Below, in pieces: positions 7,833-17,145 of a stretch of 64,000 bases of DNA. The translations under genes and the position numbers were made by a program. A model generated the notes under the pieces. That model was not told where the DNA came from. It made no database searches and worked only from the letters and a program-made list of their open reading frames with translations. Numbering within the stretch: position 1 is the stretch's first letter; every line of letters starts with the position of its first letter. The stretch is taken from assembly GCF_001421015.2 (NCBI RefSeq), contig NZ_CP021170.1, forward strand, positions 98,923 to 162,922, given 5' to 3'. The stretch comes from Paenibacillus bovis. Its GTDB lineage: Bacteria > Bacillota > Bacilli > Paenibacillales > Paenibacillaceae.

Positions 7833-10800
7833 ATGCGTAAATGGATGAATGGGTGCCTGGCGGCTGCAGTGCTGCTGGGCTCTTTGACGTTGCCGATCAG
7901 TGGCAATAGGGTATATGCGGCGGAAGCATCCGCCCAGGATCTTTATTTTGAGCAGGCAAACTATGGAGCTTTAATTGCTTCAGGACTGGTTGAAAATCCC
8001 GTATTAAAAACGGTTGGTCGTGGTGGTGGTCCAACCTACTATGAGTACAGCCGAAGCATTCAGGCGGATGCAGCCATTCCCGCGCCAAACGATATGGGAA
8101 AAGCGGCGTACTATTTGGTGGTAGAAGCGACTACATCGGTATCGACGGACTATGGAAATGCCACCACATCATCGAACAGACAAATTTCGGTGAGCAGCGA
8201 TGGTGAACATTACAATCAGCTTTGGCAGCCGGAAAATAATGGACAAGCTCAAGTTGTAGGCTCTCCAGGAACACGTACAGAGTACTGGGTGATTAAGATC
8301 AATGGGGAAGCGACCTGGCCGCGTGAAGTCAACGCGCAAGGGGATGAAGTGGAATACCGAACGCTCTATACCAATATGCAAAAGGTCCGGATGAATTGGA
8401 CCTGGAATGGTCCGTATTCGGAAAGTATGAAATCGATCAAGTATCGGGTCTACCGGAAAGAGCTCCCGCGGCAAACGGATGCTCCCGGCATTACGGTCAA
8501 TCCATCCGAGGACTACCACAAAGGTCTGAATAATACATTCTCGCTGAGCAAGCCAGGCTACTACGCCAATAGCGGTGAGAAAGACAGCGGCATTTTGCAG
8601 TACCGACTGAACGGCGGATCATGGAACAATTATCAGGAAGGCAGCCAGGTATCGATCACAACAGAAGGCGAAGTGAAGATTGAATCCCGGCTGCTGACAG
8701 GTGGATCCATCGAAAGCTTGTATGGTACAGCGTACAGTCGTCAGGACAATACACCGCCGACTGCGCCGCAGATCATGAATATCGATTCGAACAAATGGTA
8801 TACCAGCGGTGTACCGGTAATCATTCACGCCGGTACCGACGCCGGATCTGGACCAGCCAATATCCGGTACCGCTTCTCCGGCGCCACCGAGCAGCCAGAA
8901 GGCTACTTATCCGGCACTCCGATGATCGCGAATGAAGGGGTCACCCAGATAACTGCTCGTACCGTGGATCATGTTGGGTTGTACAGCGACGAGGCTACCG
9001 CGCAAGTACACATCGATCGCACACCACCTGCTGCCGTATTGACCGCACCGCAGGAATGGGCCAACAGTGTAATGATTTCAGCGTCCGGTACCGATGCGGT
9101 ATCCGGCATGCATAAAATCGTATTACCCAATGGCAGCTCGTACCGCGGAAACAGTGCCAAATTTCAAGCAACAGCCAACGGGACTTATACCTTTGGCTTT
9201 TTTGACGTCGCTGGAAACAGCGTAGAGAAGTCAATTGCTGTCAGCAATATCGATGACGTGAACCCGGTAGTATCCGTGTCTCAAAACGGAGCAGCGTGGA
9301 CTGGTCAAGACGTGCCGGTTCACTTCACTTTTGCCGATGGTCAGTCTGGACTGAACATGAATAAGCTGTACTACAAAGTGACGAATAGCCCGGATACACC
9401 GGATGCATGGAACCCAGCAACTGCGGAAGAAACAATCACGCTGCAGCAGGAAGGCATCTGGTATCTGCACCTGCAGGGAGAAGATCTGGCAGGCAACCCG
9501 GTTCACTTTGTGTCCAAACCTTACCATCTACAAAAACAGCCAGCGACACCGCAGCTGCAGGTCGTTGGTACAGATACCGATGAGATGCTGCTGAAATGGT
9601 CGCTGCCGGCAGGATCGGCGGAGACCGATGGTTATACCTACGAGGTAACCAATGAAAATACCGGTAAGACCTGGAATGTTCCTTATCCAGCTCACGAGCT
9701 GCGAGATTCTTCCTTGCAGCCTGGCGAGAAGTACCGGTATGTGATTGTCGCTAAAAACCATGTTGGCGAAAGTATCGCCAGCCAGGCGGTGACCGGCGTC
9801 ACGCTGCCGGTCGCTCCGCTGCAGGCAAGTGTCTATCCGAAAGACCGGGATTACTCCACAGCGCTGATCAGCGTCGATCCGGTCAAATCGGCTACAGGCT
9901 ACCGGATCGTAGCCACCAACTGGGGGACTCAGCAAGTGGATGCCGATGTTACGGTCACCGGTGATACGTACCAGGACGTTCCTGGACTGCATCCGTATGC
10001 GATGTATGACTTTGCGATCAGCGCGCTGAATGAATCCGGCGAAGGGATCCCGTACCATATCAGTTACCTCTCGCTGCCGAATCAAGTATCCGGCTTTACG
10101 TCGGTGCAGATCAAAGAGGATGCTATTCATTTGAACTGGCATACAGCGACCCGGGATACGTATTCCTGGAGTAGTGTTTCTGAAGATACGTATTACCAGC
10201 TGGAGCGCAATCAGACGCGCATTTTTGAAGGCTTGATCACTGAATATGAAGATACCCATCTGGACCCCGGCAAGTCATACGATTATGCCGTAGCTGCCGG
10301 CAACAGCAGCGGGTTTGGTACCAAAGCAGTGCTGAGTAATATCTGGACGCTGCCAGCTGCCGTGAAACAGCTGCAGCAAAAAGAAGCTTCAGCGGATCGC
10401 TTTACCCTTTCCTGGGTAGCACCTGCAGGCGTAACCGGATACCGGGCCGTGGTTGATGATACGTATGTCATCGATATCCCGGAACGAGTCAACCAGTATA
10501 CATTTGACGGCCTGGCGCCTGGCACCACGCACGCTGTGGTGTTGAGTCCGCGGAACCCATCCGGCTATGGGCAAGCAGTCAGCGCTCTGGGTACCACGCT
10601 GCCGGACATTCCGGTTGCTGGCGCCCTGGAAGTGAAGCATGTCGGGGAAGATCAAGTGACGTTCCTGATTCACGGCGTTCCCGGTGCAGATAAATATCGC
10701 CTGCAGATCAATCATGAAGAATATGTGGTAGGTGCAGGCGAACTGACAGTGAGCGGCCTGCAGGGCGGCACCTGGTATGATTATTCCTTTGCCGGCGGCA

Positions 10801-12311
10801 ATACAGCCGGATACGGCCAGGCCGCTGTAGAGCGTGTCCTGACGCTGCCTGCAGCTGTTACCGGCTATGAAGTCGGCAAGCATACGCCAACCTCTCTGGT
10901 GCTGTCTTGGCAGCCTGTCAAAGGGGCGAAAAGTTACGAGATTTATACACCGGATGAAGAGCTGCTGGCGACAGTAACCCAGGAAACCTACCGCATCACT
11001 TCCCTGCAGCCAGGCAGCAGCAACCGCTGGATGGTACGTGCCGTGAATGAGAGTGGTGCCGGACAAACATCGTCGTTTTCTTGGCGGACGCTTCCTGGCT
11101 TTGAAAACGAGGACGAGTTGGACTGGAGCAGCCTAGTTAAAGTAACGCATACGGGTGTACATGCTGCCGATCTGTCTTGGCCAGCCGTGCCGGGTGCCGA
11201 TCGGTACCGCATTTATGATCAGGATCATCAAGTGGTTGGGGAGTCAGCAGAGCCGCACATTACGCTTTCTGAGCTGGATAGTGCGCAGGCATACAGCAAG
11301 TACATCGTGGTGCCATACAATAGCACCGGTGAAGGTAAACCGATGACGGTACCGACATTTGTAACCAAGCCAAGTCCGGACTATACCGCCACCTATACAA
11401 GTAGCCGCTCGGAGGTCAGCCTGGATCTACAGCACCAATTGGATCATGAAATACTGGTGATTGCTTCCCAGGGGAAAGAACTCTACCGCGGACCGGTCAA
11501 AGACTATCATGCCTACAAACAAGACCGCCTGCAGCCAAGCAGCATCTACACCTTTGAGATTTGGACCGAAAACGAAGCGGGCGACCGCTCACCCGTAGTC
11601 GAGCTTGAAACACGCACCAAAAAAGAGCGTGAGACGGTGATTGAACAGAAGGCGGATACGCCAATTGATATCGAAACACCTGCAGAGCCGGTCGAAGCGG
11701 ATCTCGCTCCCGAAGTGTCGCAGGACAACGATAAAAAAGACCGAAAGAACTTTATCGATATCAACCGTTCTTTTGCTAAAGATTCCATTACACGCCTGGC
11801 CGATATGGGCATTGTGAAGGGAATCAGTGATGATCTGTATGCACCGAAAGCCGGAACGACCCGGGCAGAATTTATGAGTATGCTGACTCGCCTGGCCGTT
11901 CCTGCTGATCAAATTCAGGCTGCTGCAGATGAACAGCTGACCTTTACAGATACACCGGCAGATCGCTGGTACACGCCGGAGCTGAAGGCGGCGATCCGTT
12001 ATGGTATTGCTAAAGGGTTCAGCGCAGAAGATTTCCGTCCAGATCAAGAGATCGACCGGGAGCAGGCTGCCAAAATGCTGTCTGGTGCCTTGTACAGCCT
12101 GGTTGCCGAAACCGACCAGATGAATTATGCCGATGCGTCGGATGTATCGGTCTGGGCACGTCCGGAAGTCAGTGGTCTGACAGCGACTGAAATTGTGGAA
12201 GGCTATCCGGATCAGACGTTCCGTCCGCATGCCAATCTGACGCGTGCGGAAAGTGCAGCCATGATTGATCGTGCGCTGCAGCGCGGTATGATCAACGAGC
12301 CGGTACAATAA
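7833..12311 (+). CDS. giant secreted surface protein with FN3 repeats and three SLH domains
   Basis: A 1,492-residue exported protein. A signal peptide (about 1-29, cut after VYA) leads to a beta-rich head (30-210). Ig-like repeats with 'DNTPPTAP' and 'DRTPPAAV' starts follow (about 210-570), then roughly seven fibronectin type III modules (570-1230) with WSLP/LPAAV boundaries. An acidic linker leads to three SLH domains at the C-terminus (about 1300-1490), which anchor proteins to secondary cell-wall polymers. GC content rises sharply from the preceding pilus genes. It has GGAGG upstream and a strong terminator after it. Probable adhesin or cell-surface scaffold. Confidence 0.85.
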   Translation: MRKWMNGCLAAAVLLGSLTLPISGNRVYAAEASAQDLYFEQANYGALIASGLVENPVLKTVGRGGGPTYYEYSRSIQADAAIPAPNDMGKAAYYLVVEATTSVSTDYGNATTSSNRQISVSSDGEHYNQLWQPENNGQAQVVGSPGTRTEYWVIKINGEATWPREVNAQGDEVEYRTLYTNMQKVRMNWTWNGPYSESMKSIKYRVYRKELPRQTDAPGITVNPSEDYHKGLNNTFSLSKPGYYANSGEKDSGILQYRLNGGSWNNYQEGSQVSITTEGEVKIESRLLTGGSIESLYGTAYSRQDNTPPTAPQIMNIDSNKWYTSGVPVIIHAGTDAGSGPANIRYRFSGATEQPEGYLSGTPMIANEGVTQITARTVDHVGLYSDEATAQVHIDRTPPAAVLTAPQEWANSVMISASGTDAVSGMHKIVLPNGSSYRGNSAKFQATANGTYTFGFFDVAGNSVEKSIAVSNIDDVNPVVSVSQNGAAWTGQDVPVHFTFADGQSGLNMNKLYYKVTNSPDTPDAWNPATAEETITLQQEGIWYLHLQGEDLAGNPVHFVSKPYHLQKQPATPQLQVVGTDTDEMLLKWSLPAGSAETDGYTYEVTNENTGKTWNVPYPAHELRDSSLQPGEKYRYVIVAKNHVGESIASQAVTGVTLPVAPLQASVYPKDRDYSTALISVDPVKSATGYRIVATNWGTQQVDADVTVTGDTYQDVPGLHPYAMYDFAISALNESGEGIPYHISYLSLPNQVSGFTSVQIKEDAIHLNWHTATRDTYSWSSVSEDTYYQLERNQTRIFEGLITEYEDTHLDPGKSYDYAVAAGNSSGFGTKAVLSNIWTLPAAVKQLQQKEASADRFTLSWVAPAGVTGYRAVVDDTYVIDIPERVNQYTFDGLAPGTTHAVVLSPRNPSGYGQAVSALGTTLPDIPVAGALEVKHVGEDQVTFLIHGVPGADKYRLQINHEEYVVGAGELTVSGLQGGTWYDYSFAGGNTAGYGQAAVERVLTLPAAVTGYEVGKHTPTSLVLSWQPVKGAKSYEIYTPDEELLATVTQETYRITSLQPGSSNRWMVRAVNESGAGQTSSFSWRTLPGFENEDELDWSSLVKVTHTGVHAADLSWPAVPGADRYRIYDQDHQVVGESAEPHITLSELDSAQAYSKYIVVPYNSTGEGKPMTVPTFVTKPSPDYTATYTSSRSEVSLDLQHQLDHEILVIASQGKELYRGPVKDYHAYKQDRLQPSSIYTFEIWTENEAGDRSPVVELETRTKKERETVIEQKADTPIDIETPAEPVEADLAPEVSQDNDKKDRKNFIDINRSFAKDSITRLADMGIVKGISDDLYAPKAGTTRAEFMSMLTRLAVPADQIQAAADEQLTFTDTPADRWYTPELKAAIRYGIAKGFSAEDFRPDQEIDREQAAKMLSGALYSLVAETDQMNYADASDVSVWARPEVSGLTATEIVEGYPDQTFRPHANLTRAESAAMIDRALQRGMINEPVQ

Positions 12312-12330
12312 CGTAAATGGAAGACCATAC

Positions 12331-12371
12331 GAGGCGGGAGTAGTGATTATCATTACTCCCGCCTCTTTTTT
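12331..12371 (+). terminator. rho-independent terminator after SLH gene
   Basis: Arms GAGGCGGGAGTA and TACTCCCGCCTC enclose a short loop and are followed by TTTTTTAT. Confidence 0.9.
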
Positions 12372-12413
12372 ATACCTACAAAAACATTTCCCACTTGAAA
12401 AGGAGCCAACCCT

Positions 12414-13499
12414 ATGAGATTCAATATTCATTTTCTATCGTTTTATGTGCTGCAGACCGAAGGGAAAGAAGGACAAACCTATAAGCAATCGAAGCATTAT
12501 CAAACCCTGGATGAGCAAGAATATGAAGAAAGTGAAGTGAAAAAGTTTATTCATGCGGAGTTTGCCCGGATCGCAAAGCGCAAAGTAGAAAAGAATCCGA
12601 CAAATGAAGAAGCCCCTACCAAACTCGGTACCTTTGTCGTTGAGCCAGGCCATGAGCTGAGCACCAATCCGAATTACAATCTGCTGATGCGGCTGCGTAC
12701 CGCGGATCAGAAGGAGGATTTCCAGCAGGAAGCGGATGAGCTGGTGCGCAGCTACTTGGAAACGGCAGCTGTTCGTGGCGGCGCCATGATTATTGCTCAA
12801 GCTGGCATGGATACACATTTTGATGATCCGTTTATTTTTGTCATCAAATGCGACTTTGAACAGCAGATCGCCCGCATTTCGGATGAGAAAAGCCTGATCA
12901 GTGAGGTGGAAATGGCGATCAGTTCCCGGAATATCAAATCGATTCAATATCCGCATATGCCGGAAGAAGGAATGATTGAAGAATGGGAACTCAAAGTCCA
13001 CCAGTCGTCCCATGCTCGCTATTTTGAAGACTTCCTGAAGTTTGTGACCTATGAGCAATCGATTCCTGAAATGGTTACGGCGCGGGTTATGAATGATGTT
13101 CAAAACTACTTAGAAGAAAAATGGCCCGATGAAGATAGTGAAGAGCGGCAGCAGGAGGAGCATGATCTGGAGCTGTGGGCTGCCAGTAGTAAGCGAGATC
13201 TGCAGGAAAAATGGGATCCGCAGCAAGTGATGCATGCTGCAGAGCGGATTGTAGAGATCAAACCTGAAATCGAGATCCGCTTAAAGCTGGGAGATACCGT
13301 TATTAAAGGATTACTCGCCGATTTTGGTCATCGATTGCACATTACCAAGCTGGGAAATCAGTATGCGGTCGTCATCGAAGGGGATGCCTTTACGTTTGAA
13401 AAAGGATTTTTGCCGGTTGAGTTGCTGCAGCCGGACTCTTTTGAAAAGGTCTCCCAGCAGCTGATCGAAAAAGCAATGCAATTGTCCGATACCAACTGA
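12414..13499 (+). CDS. DUF3900-like cytoplasmic protein
   Basis: A 361-residue soluble protein. From memory, its N-terminus (FLSFYVLQTEG...HYQTLDEQEYEESE), the 'GTFVVEPGHEL' stretch and 'QYPHMPEEGMIEEWELK' match the uncharacterised DUF3900 family of Bacilli at about full length. No catalytic motif is evident and no signal peptide or membrane helix is seen. It starts with an ATG behind AAAGGAGCC. Finding a normally chromosomal house protein on accessory DNA is notable but its role is unknown. Confidence 0.6.
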   Translation: MRFNIHFLSFYVLQTEGKEGQTYKQSKHYQTLDEQEYEESEVKKFIHAEFARIAKRKVEKNPTNEEAPTKLGTFVVEPGHELSTNPNYNLLMRLRTADQKEDFQQEADELVRSYLETAAVRGGAMIIAQAGMDTHFDDPFIFVIKCDFEQQIARISDEKSLISEVEMAISSRNIKSIQYPHMPEEGMIEEWELKVHQSSHARYFEDFLKFVTYEQSIPEMVTARVMNDVQNYLEEKWPDEDSEERQQEEHDLELWAASSKRDLQEKWDPQQVMHAAERIVEIKPEIEIRLKLGDTVIKGLLADFGHRLHITKLGNQYAVVIEGDAFTFEKGFLPVELLQPDSFEKVSQQLIEKAMQLSDTN

Positions 13500-13574
13500 T
13501 TAGCAGTTATAACCAGCTGAGCTACATTCGCTATTTGTAGGCTATCGATAAAAGTAAAAATAAGGGGATTTGGC

Positions 13575-14060
13575 ATGATGACAACCACAGAAAAAAACGC
13601 TACCTTTCATCTGCAGATGCCCAAATGGAATAAGCCCAAAAAAGATGCTTTTCCGTTGATGTATCGAGCAGAAGATGAATGGACGCCTTCCGATATTCGT
13701 AAGCGTTTAAATCGCCGGTTAGATAAACATATCGCCCGAACAGTAGGCTACCAGGTGGAGTGGCTGAGCGATCCTGGCTTCTATATCCTGATACGGCCGC
13801 ATAGCATTCCCAGTGTCCCTCAAGGAGGCCTCTATACCGTACATGGGCCTGGACCACAAAAGCAGATCATAAATCCTTTTAGAAGCTGCATAGCCCTTAC
13901 AGAAGAAGAAGCTTGGGATTGGGTACCTTGCTTTTCCACCAATAGGGAGCATTTGCATGCGCTACTGCTGCATATGAAGCATGATAGAGCTTATCGATTT
14001 GAAGATCGTATGGACCAGGAACTCTATCACTTTTTAAAAAAGGTTTGGTCCAAGATGTAA
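13575..14060 (+). CDS. hypothetical protein
   Basis: A 161-residue protein I do not recognise. It is basic in the N-terminal third and contains several Trp and His residues (WDWVPCF near the middle), with no signal peptide or membrane segment. It has a plausible ribosome site (TAAGGGGA) before ATGATG. It stands alone between the DUF3900-like gene and a long leader region. Confidence 0.6.
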   Translation: MMTTTEKNATFHLQMPKWNKPKKDAFPLMYRAEDEWTPSDIRKRLNRRLDKHIARTVGYQVEWLSDPGFYILIRPHSIPSVPQGGLYTVHGPGPQKQIINPFRSCIALTEEEAWDWVPCFSTNREHLHALLLHMKHDRAYRFEDRMDQELYHFLKKVWSKM

Positions 14061-14610
14061 GACGAATCCAAAATTATATAGTAAAAACAAGTCCACTTTG
14101 GACCACCCCATCATGAGAAATAAGGTCGATGATCTGCATAGAATCTTCGACCTTATATCATTCATATACCGCGTCTTTTTAACTTCTTATTCGTTATAGA
14201 AAACCATATCCTCTGCTATTTTCTTTACATTATTCTAATAAATTTAAAAAATGAAACAAAATGAAACGTTTTGAACTTTCGATGAAACAAATCGTTGACT
14301 GTATCCTGATATCTTCATAGTATCGGTCGTGAATTCAAAGACATCGTTATTCGCCGTTTCGACCGACCATACAAGAGAAAGGAGCCGTAAAGCGCAGCGA
14401 TAGTAATAGAATAAATACAAGTGTTTTGCCAAGTTTGATACGGATCAAAAAGATCCCCTAATGCTACATAGCATTTGCCGGACATGTCTAACCATGTCGC
14501 AGGCCCATACTACTACGCCGGTCCGGATCGGATCGGTGAAACGCAGCTGATCGGTTCAGCACCGTTTTACAGTGTCCATCCGGACGGACAGACCGGGAGA
14601 GAAAAATAGA
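14061..14610 (+). promoter_or_regulatory. promoter and long hairpin-rich leader of the methyltransferase gene
   Basis: This 550-bp gap has no gene. A hairpin (arms 14120-14129/14147-14156) follows the previous gene. A promoter-like TTGACT at 14295-14300 and TAGTAT at 14318-14323 are 17 bp apart. Downstream lies a run of small palindromes, including ATGCTACATAGCAT, GACATG...CATGTC and GCTGA...TCAGC, before the methyltransferase RBS at about 14595. Repeated ATGAAAC words lie near 14250-14290. A structured 5' leader is inferred. Confidence 0.4.
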
Positions 14611-15840
14611 ATGACATGTAAACCAATGCGGAAATTAAGTCTTTTTAGCGGTATCGGCGGCCTCGATCTGGCTGCCAAATTAGCAGGAATGGAAACTGTC
14701 GCTTTTTGTGAGCGCGAAGCTTATCCATGCCGGGTTCTGATGAACCGATTCCCCGGCACCCCTATTTATGATGATGTGCGCACCTTAACGGTAGACAAAC
14801 TCAAGGAGGATGGAATCATTGCCGAAAACCAACCGATCGACCTTATCTCTGCCGGATACCCCTGCCAGCCATTCAGCGCTGCCGGGAAGCGAAGAGGCGA
14901 GAAAGATGACCGTCACCTCTGGCCGGAAGTTGCTCGGCTCTTATACGAGATCCGGCCCACTTGGTTTATTGGTGAGAACGTTGCTGGACACGTCAGTTTG
15001 GGGCTCGACACTGTGTTATCTGATCTGGCGGCAATCGGCTACGAAGCAGAACCATTCATTGTTCCGGCTTGTGCCGTCGGTGCGACGAACCGCCGAGATC
15101 GCGTCTTTATTGTCGCCTATACCGATATCCCTGCAGAATGGTCACTCGACGCCGGAAAACCGCGCACCCCACTCCTTGGAGACGGAAAGCCAAAGCTTGA
15201 GCAGCTCTTTACCGAGCAGTTCGGCAACCACATTGGATGGTCCCGCGTTGTTGACGAGTACTGCAGTACCTCGGATGTGGGCTACGCCGCAGAGCCGGGA
15301 TTACCGGACCGGGGACAAGCCGGGTTCCTCCCGGCAGCTGCGCAAGCAAACGCAGGGGTGGAGCAGCAATTTGAACGACCAGGTCAAAATGTGGCCGACG
15401 CCGCTGGCTTCCCAAGTCACAGCCAGAACCTCTATCCAGATCAACGAACGTGGACGCAGAGTGAGCCCGGGGGGACAAACGCGTGGACTGGACTTGCCAA
15501 CGACAGTGCTGCTGCAGACGCCGAAATCCGAACATCTGCCGAAGGGGGCTTCACCACAGCTGAACCCGGAATGGGTCGAATTCTCGATGGGTTTTCCGCC
15601 TGGCTGGACAACTATCCATGGCCAGCAGGAATGGGATCAGCTCAGCACGACTGGGAACCTCCCCGTACAGCCGTAAATGTGCCAGACCGGGTAGCCCGGC
15701 TTAAAGCGCTGGGTAATGCCGTGAATCCGATTCAAGCGTTCCCCTTCTTTTATGTGATCCGGCAGATTCATGATTACATGCATCCGGATCGCCTAGCTGC
15801 TCGCAGCAGTCAGCAGCTGCTGATCCAGGAGGGGGCCTAA
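14611..15840 (+). CDS. C5 DNA cytosine methyltransferase
   Basis: A 409-residue enzyme predicted to transfer a methyl group from S-adenosylmethionine to C5 of cytosine in DNA. Family motifs in order: motif I LSLFSGIGGLDLA at the N-terminus, the catalytic motif IV SAGYPCQPFSAAGKRRG with the nucleophilic Cys, the ENV motif (GENVAGH), a CAVGATNRRDRVFIVA motif VIII, and the C-terminal RLKALGNAVNP motif X. The variable middle (about residues 205-330) is low in recognisable features and is also open in another frame. ATG 14611 follows GGGAGAG; an in-frame GTG at 14572 is less likely. No cognate restriction gene is adjacent. TAATG overlap with the next gene. Confidence 0.9.
   Translation: MTCKPMRKLSLFSGIGGLDLAAKLAGMETVAFCEREAYPCRVLMNRFPGTPIYDDVRTLTVDKLKEDGIIAENQPIDLISAGYPCQPFSAAGKRRGEKDDRHLWPEVARLLYEIRPTWFIGENVAGHVSLGLDTVLSDLAAIGYEAEPFIVPACAVGATNRRDRVFIVAYTDIPAEWSLDAGKPRTPLLGDGKPKLEQLFTEQFGNHIGWSRVVDEYCSTSDVGYAAEPGLPDRGQAGFLPAAAQANAGVEQQFERPGQNVADAAGFPSHSQNLYPDQRTWTQSEPGGTNAWTGLANDSAAADAEIRTSAEGGFTTAEPGMGRILDGFSAWLDNYPWPAGMGSAQHDWEPPRTAVNVPDRVARLKALGNAVNPIQAFPFFYVIRQIHDYMHPDRLAARSSQQLLIQEGA
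14810..15676 (+). CDS. candidate overprinted protein inside the methyltransferase gene
   Basis: A second frame stays open for 288 codons across the last two-thirds of the methyltransferase gene. Its translation is not noise. It carries, in order, LIWRQSATKQNHSLFRLVPS, RMWATPQSRDY, KMWPTPLASQ and LNPEWVEFSMGFPPGWT, the motif order I recall for a phage-associated family found next to C5 methyltransferases. The adjacent gene at 15840 encodes the same C-terminal motifs in its own frame. AAGGAGG touches the ATG at 14810, so the true start may be a later one (for example 14906). It may be expressed, or be a fossil frame; sequence alone cannot decide. Confidence 0.4.
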   Translation: MESLPKTNRSTLSLPDTPASHSALPGSEEARKMTVTSGRKLLGSYTRSGPLGLLVRTLLDTSVWGSTLCYLIWRQSATKQNHSLFRLVPSVRRTAEIASLLSPIPISLQNGHSTPENRAPHSLETESQSLSSSLPSSSATTLDGPALLTSTAVPRMWATPQSRDYRTGDKPGSSRQLRKQTQGWSSNLNDQVKMWPTPLASQVTARTSIQINERGRRVSPGGQTRGLDLPTTVLLQTPKSEHLPKGASPQLNPEWVEFSMGFPPGWTTIHGQQEWDQLSTTGNLPVQP

Positions 15841-16241
15841 TGAATACAGAACTTCAGCAGCATGTGGCATCGATACGCAGCGCTCCCCTGCAGGCGCTGA
15901 GCTTTATTCTTCTTCAAACCAAGTTTAAGTGGTGCAAGGTCGGGTGGGTGTCCTGGGCACTCCGCCAGACGCCCGCTGCGCAGCCGCTTCTCAAGCTACA
16001 GGCCGCTGCCTTACCCAAAGCAGAGCGTGAAGTGGATTACTGGCCTACCCCTATGGCCAGCGGTCATCAGATTGTCGCGCCGCGGCGTGGCAAAGGGCAA
16101 ATAGTCACGCTATCGCAGCAGCTGGCTATTTATGAGCCCGATCATATTGGCGAAGTGATTAATCCCGCCTGGATCGAGTGCATGATGGGTTTTCCGGAAG
16201 GCTGGACGTCTTTAGATCCTCGCCTCTGTATTCAAGAATAA
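15840..16241 (+). CDS. WPTP/GFPxGWT-motif protein, methyltransferase companion
   Basis: A 133-residue protein whose start overlaps the methyltransferase stop (TAATG), implying translational coupling. Residues about 65-125 carry DYWPTPMASGHQ and, further on, VINPAWIECMMGFPEGWT. The same two motifs occur in the alternative frame inside the methyltransferase gene. The N-terminal half is basic and unrecognised. No enzymatic role is known to me; context suggests an accessory to DNA methylation. Confidence 0.7.
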   Translation: MNTELQQHVASIRSAPLQALSFILLQTKFKWCKVGWVSWALRQTPAAQPLLKLQAAALPKAEREVDYWPTPMASGHQIVAPRRGKGQIVTLSQQLAIYEPDHIGEVINPAWIECMMGFPEGWTSLDPRLCIQE

Positions 16242-16262
16242 AAACGATAGCGAAGGGATCAA

Positions 16263-16457
16263 ATGGAAAAGCGAGCGGTGGATCAGCGGTATAACTGCAG
16301 CAACGAAGAATGGGTATACAGAGGACTTACCTGGGTCAATTACATGTGGATGCATCACGTGGAATGGTTGACTGATGAGGAGTCCGAGGCCTACGAGGAA
16401 GATGAATTTAAAGAACTGCTGGGTCGATCCACAAGGATAACAATTTCTGAAGAGTAG
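16263..16457 (+). CDS. small hypothetical protein
   Basis: A 64-residue acidic, Trp- and Tyr-rich soluble protein (WVNYMWMHHVEWL in the middle). CGAAGGGAT precedes the ATG, it lies 21 bp after the methyltransferase companion and it is followed by a good terminator, so it probably closes that operon. No family recognised. Confidence 0.55.
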   Translation: MEKRAVDQRYNCSNEEWVYRGLTWVNYMWMHHVEWLTDEESEAYEEDEFKELLGRSTRITISEE

Positions 16458-16479
16458 CAAGCTACATTTATGTGCGAAG

Positions 16480-16511
16480 AAGTAGGACGCCTGAATCGTC
16501 CTACTTTTTTA
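16480..16511 (+). terminator. rho-independent terminator of the methyltransferase operon
   Basis: Stem AAGTAGGACG/CGTCCTACTT with a 7-nt loop, followed by a T run. Confidence 0.85.
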
Positions 16512-16577
16512 CTTAATACAGGAGGTGTATGGAGTGAGCAAGTATAGCTTCTAATACCGATGAGGAGGGGATGAAAG

Positions 16578-17051
16578 GTGAATAAATGGTGGTTCTTTGC
16601 CTATGTAGCACCGAGTCTTATCAATCTATACGCTATCACTAAAAATATAGTTGAAGTAATAGTATGGAAATCTCAAAAAGCAGCGATTTTGGAGAGTTCC
16701 GCCTTAAATGTCTATGAAAAAGTACAGATTTCAAATGTATCCATCATTCACTACCTGTATATCCTTGTCGGATATGCTGGTTTGCATTTTGCTGCGGCTT
16801 GGCTGTATGAAAACCGTCATTGTTTGGCGTTTAAGCGTTGCGAAGGATTATTGATAGGTTGGAGTATGGCTATACTACCACTTCTATATTTTATGCTTGA
16901 TCGCCTTGGCATCAATTTTGTTCATTTCATCGAAGATCCTGAGTCTACACTTCTTTTGTTCATCGCCAGCCTTATGGGATTTGTTATAGCCGGTCATACT
17001 TTATTGGCATTTGTAAGGCAGAAGGACAAAGAGAGACAGATCAAAATATAA
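16578..17051 (+). CDS. hypothetical four-helix membrane protein
   Basis: A 157-residue protein with four predicted membrane helices (about 5-25, 53-78, 88-108 and 122-145) and a charged C-terminus. It starts at GTG after GATGAGGAGGGG. Not recognised; no neighbour gives a functional clue. Confidence 0.6.
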   Translation: MNKWWFFAYVAPSLINLYAITKNIVEVIVWKSQKAAILESSALNVYEKVQISNVSIIHYLYILVGYAGLHFAAAWLYENRHCLAFKRCEGLLIGWSMAILPLLYFMLDRLGINFVHFIEDPESTLLLFIASLMGFVIAGHTLLAFVRQKDKERQIKI

Positions 17052-17145
17052 ATCTACCAAACAAGAAAAAGAGAGGCTGCGGCAGATGATGCATTATTTG
17101 ATGCTATCAGTATGCGGCTTTACCAGTAAGGAATGAGGTATATAA

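Noticed and set aside
9528..11066. Long minus-strand open frames opposite the SLH/FN3 gene (for example 9528-10259 and 10389-11066)
   Set aside because: They are mirror frames of GC-rich codons, have no ribosome sites and yield Arg/Cys/His-rich sequence unlike real proteins.
11589..12431. 280-codon minus-strand frame across the end of the SLH gene
   Set aside because: It runs through a strong terminator and opposite well-supported SLH domains; no protein features.
14250..14290. Three ATGAAAC words considered as iterons
   Set aside because: Short, irregularly spaced and in an A-rich sequence; no initiator gene adjacent.
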